A stretch of DNA of 64,000 nt from JACNJF01 sp050288105 (GCA_050288105.1 JBNKDE010000003.1:248001-312000), one strand, 5' to 3'; positions 52,786-62,277 are shown, numbered from the stretch's first letter. Program-made: numbers and translations. Notes: generated from the sequence alone by a model not told the origin.

Positions 52786-55700
52786 TCAAAACAAACCAAA
52801 GAAACGCTCAAAGAGCGCACCCAGCTTGTCCAGCACCGTTTGCTTCTTCATCGCGTGGCTGTTGTTTTTGTTGAACCTTGAAACCGGGGGCAGAATTTTC
52901 GTAATGGCTGTGCCGCTGACCGGAATCGCGCCGTCCCGAAACGCATTGTCAACAAACGCCTTGGTCTCGTCGGCGTTGAGACCTTCATCCGCAATAATCC
53001 TGTCAAGCTCCTCCACCTTTTTGGCTGTAATGAAGGCGACCCATTCCTCATCCACCTTGGCTCTCGTGGAGACGGAATCTACAAACTGTTCGATGAGGTC
53101 TTTCTTGTTGCGCAGGCTGGGGCTGGCATTGATCGCACGCTCGATGGTGGCCCTGATCTCTTTGTCTTCTCCCGTACCTTTCTTCTTCAGGTACCTTTCA
53201 ACCAGCATCAAAATATAATCGACGTTGATTTCGACCTGCTTGATCAGCTCGATCTCGAACACTACGTCGTCGTTGATTGACTCCTTTTCCGCCTCCGATG
53301 CACTACGGAATTCTGCGTACAGGTTCAGATACAGACTCTGGTAATCCTGGAAATCACGCTCGCTGAGGATTTCATTGCCTGTGAAATCGTCGAATGCCGT
53401 GAGAATGTTTTTCAGCCGCAATATCGCGCCAAAGAGCTTGATAAACGCCTTCTGGGCCACCTCGCCGACGATGGCCCCGCCGAGCGGAAAGCCGGCGACA
53501 AGTTCCTCAATCCGATTCTGGTACTCCTTGTAATACTCGGCGTAAGGCTTCAGCAGCACGATGCCCTTGGCATCCTTGTTACCAAACAGCGCCAGAGCGT
53601 CGTTGGTTTCCTGTTCAAGATCACGGAAGGATATGATGTTGCCGTAGGTCTTGACCGAATTGAGAATGCGGTTGGTGCGAGAATAGGCTTGGATCAGACC
53701 GTGTGCTCGAAGGTTCTTGTCTACCCACAGGGTGTTGAGCGTAGTGGCGTCAAAACCGGTCAGGAACATATTGACCACAATCACCAGGTCCAGCTCGCGT
53801 TTTTTCAGGCGCTGCGACAAGTCCTTGTAGTAGTTCTGAAATTTGTCAGCCGAGGTGTCGAAGCTGGTGCCGAACAGTGCGTTGTAGTCCTTGATCGCGG
53901 CATCCAGAAAATCGCGCGAGCTTTGGTCCAGCCCCTCGGTTTCAAACTCCTCCTCGTTTAGCAGGCCATCGGCTTCTTCCTCGTTGGCAGTAAAGCTGTA
54001 GATCAGACCCACCTTGAGACGCCGCGCGGTCGGCAGCTCCTTTTCTTGCTCAGCGAATTCTGTGTAGTAGCGTTTAGCTGCGTCGATGGAGGCTGTGGCG
54101 AACAGCGAATTAAACCCAATCAGCCGCTTGCCATCATGGCGGTAGCTGGCATTGCGCTTGGTTTTCTGGTCGAAGTGCTCCCGGATATAGCTCACTACCT
54201 GCGTGATACGCTCCGGAGCCAGCAATGCCCGCTCCGTGTCTATGGCCGATACCTTCTTGTCCTTGATACTTGTGCGTGACTTGATGGTGTTGATGTAGTC
54301 AATACGGAAGGGCAGTACATTCTTATCGTTGATGGCGTCGACGATGGTGTAGGTATGCAGCTTGTCGCCAAAGGCCTGCTCTGTAGTGCGCCTCAGTGGG
54401 TTACCCCGGCTGCTCGCATTGTCGGCGAAGATCGGTGTGCCGGTGAAGCCGAACAGGTGATAACGCTTGAAGACCCGAGTGATCTCGGCATGCATGTCAC
54501 CGAACTGACTGCGATGGCATTCGTCGAAAATCACCACCACATGCGCTTCATATATCGGGTGTTTTTTGTTCTTCGCCACGAAGCGGCTGAGCTTCTGGAT
54601 GGTGGTGATAATGATGCGCGCGTTCTGGTCTTCCAGTTGCCTCTGCAATACGGTAGTCGACGTGTTGGAGTTGGCCGCGCCTTTTTCAAATCGCTCGTAC
54701 TCGCGCATGGTCTGGTAATCCAGATCCTTGCGGTCCACCACAAACAACACCTTGTCGATATCCGGCAGGCCCCGCGCCAATTGCGCCGCCTTGAAACTGG
54801 TCAACGTCTTGCCGCTGCCGGTGGTGTGCCAGATGTAACCGCCTGCGGTTGCCTTACCCAGCTGACGGTGATTGGTACTGGTCGCGATGCGTTGCAGAAT
54901 CTGTTCTGCCGCTACGATCTGATAAGGCCGCATAACCAGTAGCTTGCGATCGACATCGAACACGCAATACCTGGTCAGAATGTTCAACAACGAATGTTTT
55001 GCAAAGAAGGTCCTGGTGAAGCCAGTCAGTTCGGTGATGGGCTGATTCTTCGCGTCGGCCCACCAGCTAGTGAACGAAAAACTGTTGGAGGTCTTCTGGC
55101 GTGAGCGTTTGCTGCGTTGCTCTGCCAGATGGCCATCACGGACCGTGTTGCTGTAATACTTGGTCAGGGTGCCATTGCTGATGACAAACAGCTGCACATA
55201 CTCGAACAGGCCGGATCCCGCCCAGAAACTGTCGCGCTGGTAGCGATTGATTTGGTTGAAGGCCTCGCGGATATCCACCCCACGGCGCTTGAGCTCCACA
55301 TGCACCATTGGCAAACCGTTGACCAGTACCGTCACGTCGTAACGGTTGACCCGCTTGCCCTCCGCTTCATACTGATTGATGACCTGCAGGCTGTTGTTGT
55401 GGATGTGCTGCTTGTCGATCAGGTAAATATTCTTGATCGTGCCATCGTCACGCTTGAGCACCTGGATATGGTCTTCCTGGACGCGTGTAGTCTTTTCGAC
55501 GATGCCTTCATTGGCACTGGTAATACAGGTACCGAAAAAATGCTCCCATTCCGCGTCGGAAAATTCGAGCTTGTTCAGCTTTTCCAGTTGGAGGCGCAAA
55601 TTGGCGATAAGATCTGCCTCCGAGGTGATTGGTAGGTAACCGTAGGCCTGCAACTGCAATTGCTTGATAAAGGCTTTTTCCAGCTCAGCCTCAGACTGGT

Positions 55701-55803
55701 AGGCGGTCTCCCTGACCCCCTCGGGCAAGAACTCAGCAACTACGGTGCTTTCATTGGATAGCGCAATCGGCTCATAGCGGTTGGATGTGAGATCTTCGCT
55801 CAT
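52786..55803 (-). CDS. hsdR: Type I restriction enzyme R subunit
   Basis: 1005 residues. N-terminal nuclease region with VELKRRGVDIREAF and FEYVQLFVISNG; helicase motif I IWHTTGSGKTLTS, motif II IFDECHRSQFG, motif III FGFTGTPIF and motif VI QAYSRTNRI; C-terminal helical assembly region. It provides ATP-driven translocation and cleavage. Its ATG overlaps the hsdS stop by 4 bp. All key motifs are intact. Confidence 0.96.
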   Translation of the reverse strand: MSEDLTSNRYEPIALSNESTVVAEFLPEGVRETAYQSEAELEKAFIKQLQLQAYGYLPITSEADLIANLRLQLEKLNKLEFSDAEWEHFFGTCITSANEGIVEKTTRVQEDHIQVLKRDDGTIKNIYLIDKQHIHNNSLQVINQYEAEGKRVNRYDVTVLVNGLPMVHVELKRRGVDIREAFNQINRYQRDSFWAGSGLFEYVQLFVISNGTLTKYYSNTVRDGHLAEQRSKRSRQKTSNSFSFTSWWADAKNQPITELTGFTRTFFAKHSLLNILTRYCVFDVDRKLLVMRPYQIVAAEQILQRIATSTNHRQLGKATAGGYIWHTTGSGKTLTSFKAAQLARGLPDIDKVLFVVDRKDLDYQTMREYERFEKGAANSNTSTTVLQRQLEDQNARIIITTIQKLSRFVAKNKKHPIYEAHVVVIFDECHRSQFGDMHAEITRVFKRYHLFGFTGTPIFADNASSRGNPLRRTTEQAFGDKLHTYTIVDAINDKNVLPFRIDYINTIKSRTSIKDKKVSAIDTERALLAPERITQVVSYIREHFDQKTKRNASYRHDGKRLIGFNSLFATASIDAAKRYYTEFAEQEKELPTARRLKVGLIYSFTANEEEADGLLNEEEFETEGLDQSSRDFLDAAIKDYNALFGTSFDTSADKFQNYYKDLSQRLKKRELDLVIVVNMFLTGFDATTLNTLWVDKNLRAHGLIQAYSRTNRILNSVKTYGNIISFRDLEQETNDALALFGNKDAKGIVLLKPYAEYYKEYQNRIEELVAGFPLGGAIVGEVAQKAFIKLFGAILRLKNILTAFDDFTGNEILSERDFQDYQSLYLNLYAEFRSASEAEKESINDDVVFEIELIKQVEINVDYILMLVERYLKKKGTGEDKEIRATIERAINASPSLRNKKDLIEQFVDSVSTRAKVDEEWVAFITAKKVEELDRIIADEGLNADETKAFVDNAFRDGAIPVSGTAITKILPPVSRFNKNNSHAMKKQTVLDKLGALFERFFGLF

Positions 55804-57005
55804 GCCGCCTCCCGGAAGGTGAGCAAACGATCCCGGTAGTGTTCATATTGCTTACGGCGCGCGGCGATCTCCGCGGGCAGGCCACTGGAGAGGTCGTTCA
55901 CCAGGGCATCGAACTTGTCGAGGATGGCGACGATGCGTTCTTGTTCATCGGGAGGTGGAACTGGGATTGCGAGCTTGCCGAGGTTTTCCGCGGACAGCCG
56001 TTTGACCTTTGCCCTGGCCACGTATTTGTTCTTTTCTGCGTGGAAGGCCGCAGTCTGAAAGTAATAGGAGACAAACTTCGGATTCAACGAATGACGGAAT
56101 GCGAAGCAGTCATCGTGAATAGCCACCTCACCATCACCGAGCCATGCGACAGCTTTACCTACATCTTCTACCGTCTCTCCGACTCCGGCGATCACAAGAT
56201 CGCCATGCTTTGCGAATCTCAGGGTTGATGCCATGTCCGAGCGAACATGTGAAACCGTCGCAGTGGTGGCGGTACCATACTGTGTATAGATGTCTCCATA
56301 ATGGATGCACGCAAGACCATCAGCATTGAGGTCGTTTTTGGTGAAACGCCGCCCACGAAAGAACTCTCCGACTTCGGCCATCGTGGTCCAGCGAACATCC
56401 TGACCTTCGAAGGCGAGCAGTGTGTCGCGGTAGTACTGATACTGCCGGCGACGCGCCTCCAGCTCCGCCCCCAACTCCGCTTCGAGCTCCGTGAACTTGT
56501 TGATCACCTTAACAATCTCCCGCTGTACATCGAGAGGCGGAACCGGCAACTGGATAGTTGCCAAGGACTGATAGGTCAGCCTGAAGCGTGCTCCCACTTC
56601 CGTCTTGCCCTCGATTCGGCGTCGTCCGACGCCGGAACTAAAATAGAGCTGAAGGTACTCAGGCATGATGCGCGCCGAGTCAACGCCAAACACTACGTAC
56701 ATGGGACTAACGACTACAGGGGCAGCCTCGTCGAGCCAGCCAATCGATCCGACGTTGATTCTTGAAGGGTTATACGCAAACATGCCTGGTCTCACGACCT
56801 TGTAGTTCCTTGTGTCGGCGCTCGTCCTAGCATTCTCAAAGAAATCAGAAGTACGAACTAACCCGCCGCTGTTAGTGACACTACGTACTTCGGAGTAGTT
56901 ATTGTCGGCATTTCTCTCACGGTTTTCGTAGGTAACCGCCCCGAGCTCCATGTGCCTCACCCCATTCGGACAAAACTCCCGAATCAGCTCATCGATTCGA
57001 CTCAC
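55800..57005 (-). CDS. hsdS: Type I restriction specificity subunit S
   Basis: 401 residues with two target recognition domains (about 10-150 and 200-345). Each is followed by a conserved coiled-coil repeat: LPVPPLDVQREIVKVINKF with RRRQYQYYRDTLL, and IPVPPPDEQERIVAILDKF with RRKQYEHYRDRLL. This full two-domain form recognises a split asymmetric DNA site. It overlaps hsdM and hsdR by 4 bp each. Confidence 0.95.
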   Translation of the reverse strand: MSRIDELIREFCPNGVRHMELGAVTYENRERNADNNYSEVRSVTNSGGLVRTSDFFENARTSADTRNYKVVRPGMFAYNPSRINVGSIGWLDEAAPVVVSPMYVVFGVDSARIMPEYLQLYFSSGVGRRRIEGKTEVGARFRLTYQSLATIQLPVPPLDVQREIVKVINKFTELEAELGAELEARRRQYQYYRDTLLAFEGQDVRWTTMAEVGEFFRGRRFTKNDLNADGLACIHYGDIYTQYGTATTATVSHVRSDMASTLRFAKHGDLVIAGVGETVEDVGKAVAWLGDGEVAIHDDCFAFRHSLNPKFVSYYFQTAAFHAEKNKYVARAKVKRLSAENLGKLAIPVPPPDEQERIVAILDKFDALVNDLSSGLPAEIAARRKQYEHYRDRLLTFREAA

Positions 57006-58576
57006 GCCCCGCCCTCCAAGTCCACGACGATGGCATCTATCTGCGCCCGCAGTTCCGATTGCCGCGCCACGATACGAGCGATGTCGGCATTAAGTGCCAC
57101 GATGTCGATCTCTTCACAAGTGCTGGGCTGCTCCACGTAGGAAGTGACGGCAATGTTGTAGCCGTTCTCGGCAATCTCGCCGTTATCCACCAGTTGCGCG
57201 AAGTGGTCTATGTCCTTGCGTTCGGTAAAGGCATCAAGGATCTTCTGCTGGTGCTCCGGTAGAAGCTTGTTCTTGTTCCCGCTACGCACAAATTCATTCG
57301 ATGCATCGATGAACAGGGTGGCGTTATCGTGCTTGGATTTCTTCAGCACGATGATGCAGGTTGCGATAGGGGTCCCGAAGAAAAGATCGGGCGGCAGCTG
57401 GATGACGGTATCAACGTAGTTATTGTCGATCAGGTACTGACGAATCTTCTGCTCGGCCCCGCCGCGGTAAAGCACACCAGGAAATTCAACAATGGCCGCT
57501 GTGCCATTCACCGCCAGCCAGGAGAGGATGTGCATGGTGAAGGCGAGATCCGCCTTGCTCTTGGGCGCGAGTACGCCTGCCGGGGCGTAGCGGGGATCGT
57601 TGATGAGCAAGGGGTTGTCCTTCCCTTCCCATTTAATGGAATACGGCGGATTGGAGACGATAGCCTCAAACGGTTCGTCGTCCCAGTGGACGGGATCGGT
57701 CAGCGTATCACCATGGGCAATGTCGAATTTCTCGAAGTTGACGTCGTGCAGGAACATGTTGATCCGGCACAGGTTGTAGGTGGTCAGGTTGACCTCCTGG
57801 CCAAAGAAGCCCTGGCGCACCTTGTCGTGACCCAGCACCTTGACGAACTTGAGCAGCAGTGAACCGGAACCACAGGCGGGGTCGTACACCTTATTGACCT
57901 CGCTCTTACCAACCACAGTGATGCGGGCAAGCAGCTCAGAGACTTCCTGCGGGGTAAAGAACTCACCGCCAGATTTGCCGGCGGTGGAGGCATACATCGT
58001 CATCAGAAATTCATAGGCATCGCCGAACAGGTCGATGGTGTTATACGTAAAACCACCGCCATTACTCAGAGGCAGTTCACCGATGGCGTCGAGCAGCTTG
58101 ACCAGCTTTTCGTTGCGTTTGCTGACGGTCGGCCCGAGCTTAGTACTATTTACATCCAGATCGTCGAACAGCCCCTTGATATCGTCCTCGCTGTCCGTGC
58201 CAATTGCCGAGCCTTCAATATCCCGGAACACCCGGCTCAACGTTTCATTAAGGTTAGCATCCTCACGCGCTTTCCTGCGCACGTTTGCGAACAGGTCTGA
58301 TGGCAGAATATAGAAGCCTTTCTCCTTTACAGTTTCGGTTCGCCCGAACTCCGCATCACTATCGCTTAAGTCTGCATAGTCAAAATCATCAGCGCCGGCC
58401 TTGCGCTCCAGCTCGTTCAAATAGGCTGTAAGGTTCTCCGAGATGAAACGATAAAACAGTATACCGAGCACATAGCTCTTGAAGTCCCAGCCATCCACGC
58501 TGCCACGTAGATCATTGGCGATACGCCAGATAGTTTTGTGGAGTTCCGCACGCTCGATTTCTTTTTTGTTATTCAT
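57002..58576 (-). CDS. hsdM: Type I DNA methyltransferase M subunit
   Basis: 524 residues. The helical N-terminal domain (WRIANDLRGSVDGWDFKSYV) is followed by an N6-adenine methyltransferase core: SAM site VYDPACGSGSLLLKF and catalytic NPPY in IVSNPPYSIKWEG. It methylates the HsdS-defined site. The ATG overlaps by 4 bp the stop of a small upstream ORF. Confidence 0.96.
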   Translation of the reverse strand: MNNKKEIERAELHKTIWRIANDLRGSVDGWDFKSYVLGILFYRFISENLTAYLNELERKAGADDFDYADLSDSDAEFGRTETVKEKGFYILPSDLFANVRRKAREDANLNETLSRVFRDIEGSAIGTDSEDDIKGLFDDLDVNSTKLGPTVSKRNEKLVKLLDAIGELPLSNGGGFTYNTIDLFGDAYEFLMTMYASTAGKSGGEFFTPQEVSELLARITVVGKSEVNKVYDPACGSGSLLLKFVKVLGHDKVRQGFFGQEVNLTTYNLCRINMFLHDVNFEKFDIAHGDTLTDPVHWDDEPFEAIVSNPPYSIKWEGKDNPLLINDPRYAPAGVLAPKSKADLAFTMHILSWLAVNGTAAIVEFPGVLYRGGAEQKIRQYLIDNNYVDTVIQLPPDLFFGTPIATCIIVLKKSKHDNATLFIDASNEFVRSGNKNKLLPEHQQKILDAFTERKDIDHFAQLVDNGEIAENGYNIAVTSYVEQPSTCEEIDIVALNADIARIVARQSELRAQIDAIVVDLEGGA

Positions 58577-58782
58577 TTAGCCTGATCCTGACTGGCTGCG
58601 CTTATCACGCCGCCAGCATTAATACATTCACCAACCCCATTCTTCATAAATCCCCAGAGACGGTTTGTGCAGCGGACGATATCACACTGTAGGCGTTCGA
58701 GGTTTTGCTTTTGGCCATCCGTCATATTCTCGTTTTCGCTCCTTAAAACACCATTGAACAAGCGCTCAGCAATTGGCCTCAT
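58573..58782 (-). CDS. Small leading ORF of the hsd operon
   Basis: A 69-codon frame (or 50 codons from an internal ATG, MTDGQKQNLERLQ) that ends in an ATGA overlap with hsdM, exactly like the hsdM-hsdS and hsdS-hsdR junctions. It has Cys pairs (LQCDIVRCTNRLWGFM) but no recognised domain. It may be a small accessory or control protein, or a leader for translational coupling. Its ribosome site is weak, so confidence is moderate. Confidence 0.5.
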   Translation of the reverse strand: MRPIAERLFNGVLRSENENMTDGQKQNLERLQCDIVRCTNRLWGFMKNGVGECINAGGVISAASQDQAK

Positions 58783-58859
58783 TTTTGAAGACTACACTTG
58801 ACATGGCACCAGTCCCACGATTTGAAAATCAGGTATTTTGCTCCGAATGCAACAGTTTA

Positions 58860-59450
58860 TCAGGGCTGTTTACCAAATACTTTTTTGAAGCGTGTATGCT
58901 TCACATCCTCCCAAGAACGCGGCAGGTCATTATTATCTTCGAGTGCTTGATATATTTCACTCACCATTTCCTTGTCAATCAATCTGGCAGATAACATCTT
59001 GTGCAAAACATCATAGCAATGAAAAACTTGCAAACCAAAGTCCTTCGCGAGCTTATGCATACCCAGATCATCGGTAGCAACTATTGCCGGCCTAACCTGG
59101 CCAAACGCAAGGCAGTAACAATCTGTCAATGAAGGCGGAGAACGCCCTTTTGAGGTGAAGGTTTGCGCATATTCTTGTACATGAGCCTGTAATACGCTGG
59201 TCATTGCGTTGATTTGGTCTTTCTCACCCTGACTCAAGCGAACTCGGTGATAGCTGCGCTCATGACTGAGGTCCAAATCTGAAAACCAGGGGTAACAAAA
59301 GCGCAATCTGGGGCTTTGCCGTACTTCGTCTTCAACATCCTTTAAGATGGTTAGAACATAACCCTTTTGGCCAAACGACTGCCCCAATAGAGGCCTAATG
59401 CGTTTTGCCAGCCTCAAATAAGCGTTGGTATCGAGCAGAACCAGCGTCAA
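58860..59450 (-). CDS. PIN-domain nuclease-like protein, probable toxin
   Basis: 196 residues. The opening LVLLDTNAYLRLAKR has the first PIN Asp, SLTDCYCLAFG the middle Asp, and IVATDDLGMHKLAKDFG the last acidic pair. PIN proteins in such pairs usually cut RNA. The start is TTG and overlaps the stop of the HTH-ImmA gene by 4 bp (TTGA). With that partner it looks like a toxin-antitoxin-like or regulated nuclease pair. Confidence 0.8.
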   Translation of the reverse strand: MTLVLLDTNAYLRLAKRIRPLLGQSFGQKGYVLTILKDVEDEVRQSPRLRFCYPWFSDLDLSHERSYHRVRLSQGEKDQINAMTSVLQAHVQEYAQTFTSKGRSPPSLTDCYCLAFGQVRPAIVATDDLGMHKLAKDFGLQVFHCYDVLHKMLSARLIDKEMVSEIYQALEDNNDLPRSWEDVKHTRFKKVFGKQP

Positions 59451-60568
59451 AGACGAAGTTCCTCGTAAAGCGCTCGCGCATCATGTACCGATATATCCAT
59501 TATTTGTTGTAGGTACGATGGTGCAGTTTCCTGTTCGTGCAGCATACGCTTCAAGGCAAGGAAAAAATCAGATTGAAAAGATCTTTCACTCGCAGCTATA
59601 TAAACCGATGGTTCTGGTGGCATGGGTTGAAACAGCGCTTCACTGAGCAAAGGGCCTGAGGTGCTGTTGCGTACAGCGTGAAGATGCTTAGCTTCAACCG
59701 GGAGATGTTTTGCACCAATGCTTTTAGCATATTGGTTAACTTGCTCGTAGATTGTGTTTATAGAAATCAGATGTTCATCAGCGATTTCCAGCAACATATT
59801 GATAATGTTCTCAGCATCAAGACCGAGCGCTTTATGAAACGATATTTCAGCATTCTCTTTTGAGAACAGCAGCGCTCCAGCAAAAGCGTCAGCGAAATCC
59901 TCACCCTTTTCTGAGCCTGACAGCTCGGGCGTATAAACATGCGCTAACTCATGAGCCATCCAGAACTTAAAATCTTCTACATGAGTATCCAGATTTATGA
60001 AAATGAATGTCACATCCTCATCTGGAAGCCTGATGTGCATGGCGTTTTTATGGTCATTCTTTTTACCCCACATCACCGGAACCAGGATGGCTCCACAGCT
60101 CTTAAATTGACCGATAAGCTCCTCATACTCAAGCACGGCCAGGGAACCGATGCCCACCTCGTTTCGCGTTTCTGATGCCGCAGCTTGTAGTTTATGGTAT
60201 TCGAGAGAAGGTGATGTAATGAGTCTGCGAATTGCCTGTTGCTCAGGCAGATATTTGACCAGTGGTTTAAGTAATTTCCCGGTTGCCCTTGCTTTCGCAA
60301 TGTGAGCCTCGGTGGTTTTCGCATTACCTTTCTTGCGAAATGCAATAATGGGTTCATTTGCATTGCCCGTATCAACCAGGTGATCAAAGGTGAGCTTTAG
60401 AATCGCAGAGAGCTTAAGAAGAGTGGCCGGACGGGGAAAATCCTTTCCTTTCAACCAGTTAGTGACTGCTTGCGAAGACACATCCAATTGAGAAGCGATC
60501 TCTTTTTGAGTCAACCCATTTTGAGTAATCGCTTGTTTTACTACATCGGCTTTAATGGACTTCTTCAT
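59447..60568 (-). CDS. XRE HTH-ImmA/IrrE metallopeptidase fusion
   Basis: About 373 residues from ATG 60568. The first 60 form an XRE HTH (QKEIASQLDVSSQAVTNWLK). The middle holds an ImmA/IrrE zinc protease with HELAHVYTPELSGSEKGEDFADAFAG; the E and later D/E supply the rest of the metal site. ImmA-type proteases cleave or inactivate XRE repressors on integrative elements. Its likely target is the separate HTH repressor encoded just upstream; alternatively it is the antitoxin of the PIN protein. Confidence 0.88.
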   Translation of the reverse strand: MKKSIKADVVKQAITQNGLTQKEIASQLDVSSQAVTNWLKGKDFPRPATLLKLSAILKLTFDHLVDTGNANEPIIAFRKKGNAKTTEAHIAKARATGKLLKPLVKYLPEQQAIRRLITSPSLEYHKLQAAASETRNEVGIGSLAVLEYEELIGQFKSCGAILVPVMWGKKNDHKNAMHIRLPDEDVTFIFINLDTHVEDFKFWMAHELAHVYTPELSGSEKGEDFADAFAGALLFSKENAEISFHKALGLDAENIINMLLEIADEHLISINTIYEQVNQYAKSIGAKHLPVEAKHLHAVRNSTSGPLLSEALFQPMPPEPSVYIAASERSFQSDFFLALKRMLHEQETAPSYLQQIMDISVHDARALYEELRL

Positions 60569-60616
60569 GGCTGCGGAGTTTAACCATAAAACTAACAAAA
60601 TCAAGTTTTTTCAAGT

Positions 60617-60862
60617 TCAAAGCGATAATTTACGATTTACGGCCTCCAACCCCTTTACCGGAGAAACGTCCAGAGCTTTACAATACTGGATAAACTCCAC
60701 GACATCGATTCGACGCTCCCCTTGTTCTACTTTTCCAACAAATGAATGTGGCACGCCCAGTTTTTCTGAAAGTTCGCGCATAGAAAGTCCTTGGATCTCG
60801 CGTTGCTTTTTTAGCCAAGAGATCAGGCGTTGATTTTCAGGACTGTGAAGGGTCTTAAACAT
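60617..60862 (-). CDS. XRE-family HTH repressor
   Basis: 81 residues from ATG 60862. The HTH is SMRELSEKLGVPHSFVGKVE; the rest is a short dimerising tail. An upstream in-frame start would run through operator-like repeats, so 60862 is preferred. It is 48 bp upstream of the ImmA-like gene and divergent from the membrane coiled-coil protein, and could repress both directions. Confidence 0.85.
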   Translation of the reverse strand: MFKTLHSPENQRLISWLKKQREIQGLSMRELSEKLGVPHSFVGKVEQGERRIDVVEFIQYCKALDVSPVKGLEAVNRKLSL

Positions 60863-60863
60863 T

Positions 60864-60907
60864 GTCCCGATATTAGGGACGATGTACCATGTACCCAATT
60901 TAGGGAC
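60864..60907. promoter_or_regulatory. Repeat cluster, candidate HTH-repressor operator
   Basis: TTAGGGAC occurs twice as a direct repeat (60873-60880 and 60900-60907, 27 bp apart), with an inverted half GTCCC at 60864-60868, and the near-palindrome GTACCATGTAC (60884-60894) between them. The cluster is in the divergent gap beside an XRE repressor gene, so it is the natural binding site for it. Confidence 0.6.
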
Positions 60908-60952
60908 AAACAGATTATGGCAGGGTCATATAGTTACAGGGTATAGAGAGCA

Positions 60953-61336
60953 ATGAAAAACAAAATTGCGATATGGACAATTCTTGTTTCTGTTGGTTAT
61001 TCATATATATCAGTGACAGGATTGTTCTGGAAGCTCTCAGGATCTTACATAGCTTCAGTGTACATCACCGGATTTGTCGGTTTAGCAGTCACGCAGGTCT
61101 TCTTTTTATACGCCATTATTAAAATTGGGAATTTTCTCAATAAACTTGAAGAGCTGAAAAGCGAACTTGAAGAATCAAGGTTTCATCATCAAGGAAGAAT
61201 CACTTACTTAGAAAGACAACTAGAAATCTATACACAATATTTTGATGGTGAATTTGATTATTCTGGCCTAGAGAAAAAACTTAGCCAGTTAAACGATGAC
61301 GCAATTGAGGTTTTTAGTGAACAAGCCCAAACATGA
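60953..61336 (+). CDS. Two-TM coiled-coil membrane protein
   Basis: 127 residues with two membrane segments (about 5-27 and 35-62) and a charged coiled coil (LNKLEELKSELEESRF, residues 64-90). The end is acidic. It overlaps by 4 bp the M41-like protease gene that follows. The layout (short hairpin anchor plus coiled coil) suits an adaptor that holds the protease at the membrane, as FtsH's own N-terminus does; this is inference. Noticeably AT-rich. Confidence 0.75.
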   Translation: MKNKIAIWTILVSVGYSYISVTGLFWKLSGSYIASVYITGFVGLAVTQVFFLYAIIKIGNFLNKLEELKSELEESRFHHQGRITYLERQLEIYTQYFDGEFDYSGLEKKLSQLNDDAIEVFSEQAQT

Positions 61337-61977
61337 ACCAGTTTGATCTCACGGATCTAACCCAAACTGGTGCTCCTATCCTGGATTCCAACAAGCCAGA
61401 GGTTCAGGTCATAGCCACTGCCTACCATGAAGCGGGGCATGCGATTTGTGCACTGCATACAGGAGCGAGAATACAAAAACTCGGTATTTCATTAAATAAC
61501 CCCGGCGATGGTTTCACGCTCCGAAAACCACCCAACTTGTACAATCCCATTTATCCAGGCGAATCAGTTGAGTCCGTTCAGTCCGCCTGGGACTTTGCTG
61601 TGGAAAATTTCAAGAAAGAGATAAGCATCTATCAGGCCGGCCCTTTAGCAGAAGCAAAATTCCTTGGAGGCAACCCGTTTTGTCTACGCGGAGCAGAACA
61701 TGATAGAGTCATGTGCGAAGGATTTATTCGCCGTATGGAGAGCCTATATGATTACTACAGTGATTTTGGCGCGCTGCCCCAATTCTCCGGCAACAAGATA
61801 CTGAACAATGTCAGGGATTTAACTAAATCTTGGATTTACCGGAAGGCCATATGGAAGACCATAACAGCGGTAGCACAAATACTTTGCCTTAAAGGCGAAC
61901 TCGACGAAAGGCAAATAGGTTATATTATCGGCCAAGTGAAAGGAGCATCAAATCAGCTATCTCTTGATCTGATGTAG
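61333..61977 (+). CDS. Stand-alone FtsH-type (M41-like) metallopeptidase
   Basis: 214 residues. ATAYHEAGHAICALHTGARI contains the HEAGH zinc motif in the context of FtsH proteases, followed by QKLGISL as in the M41 domain, then YQAGPLAEAKFLGG (compare FtsH's AGRAAEE) and GAEHDRVMCEGFI, where the Asp could be the third zinc ligand. The AAA ATPase domain is absent. It is coupled by a 4-bp overlap to the membrane coiled-coil protein. Such lone M41-like proteins occur in accessory regions; the substrate is unknown. Confidence 0.82.
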   Translation: MNQFDLTDLTQTGAPILDSNKPEVQVIATAYHEAGHAICALHTGARIQKLGISLNNPGDGFTLRKPPNLYNPIYPGESVESVQSAWDFAVENFKKEISIYQAGPLAEAKFLGGNPFCLRGAEHDRVMCEGFIRRMESLYDYYSDFGALPQFSGNKILNNVRDLTKSWIYRKAIWKTITAVAQILCLKGELDERQIGYIIGQVKGASNQLSLDLM

Positions 61978-62025
61978 TGAAGCCATGCCTTCAAGATTTT
62001 AGGATATCTCAGACGAGATCTAGCC

Positions 62026-62277
62026 CTATACAGACTTGGGAGCGCGGCTTGAGGCAGCCAGCTTCTTTATCAGCTCATCCAGTCGCTTTTCTTGCTCTTC
62101 GGTTTTTTTAGGGGCACAATTTCCAGACGGCCTGTAATTTACATGGCTGGGGTTTTTGCCGGGGAGTAAAGCGCCTCCTTGCATTAGTCGCGCAATCTCC
62201 ATTGCTTCCGCTGGTGACAGCTTATTGCTGGATTTCGATTTCTCCAACTTTTCGATCCTATGCTTTAGATGGGGCAT
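62026..62277 (-). CDS. Small helical protein of unknown function
   Basis: 83 residues: a basic helical N-terminus (HRIEKLEKSKSSNKLSPAEA) and a Lys/Glu-rich end (KKTEEQEKRLDELIKKLA). It overlaps the DUF5681 gene by 20 bases, suggesting co-expression. No family recognised. Confidence 0.6.
   Translation of the reverse strand: MPHLKHRIEKLEKSKSSNKLSPAEAMEIARLMQGGALLPGKNPSHVNYRPSGNCAPKKTEEQEKRLDELIKKLAASSRAPKSV

Noticed and set aside
52742..58313. Long plus-strand frames opposite hsdR, hsdS and hsdM
   Set aside because: GC-rich antisense shadows; the minus-strand genes carry all expected motifs.
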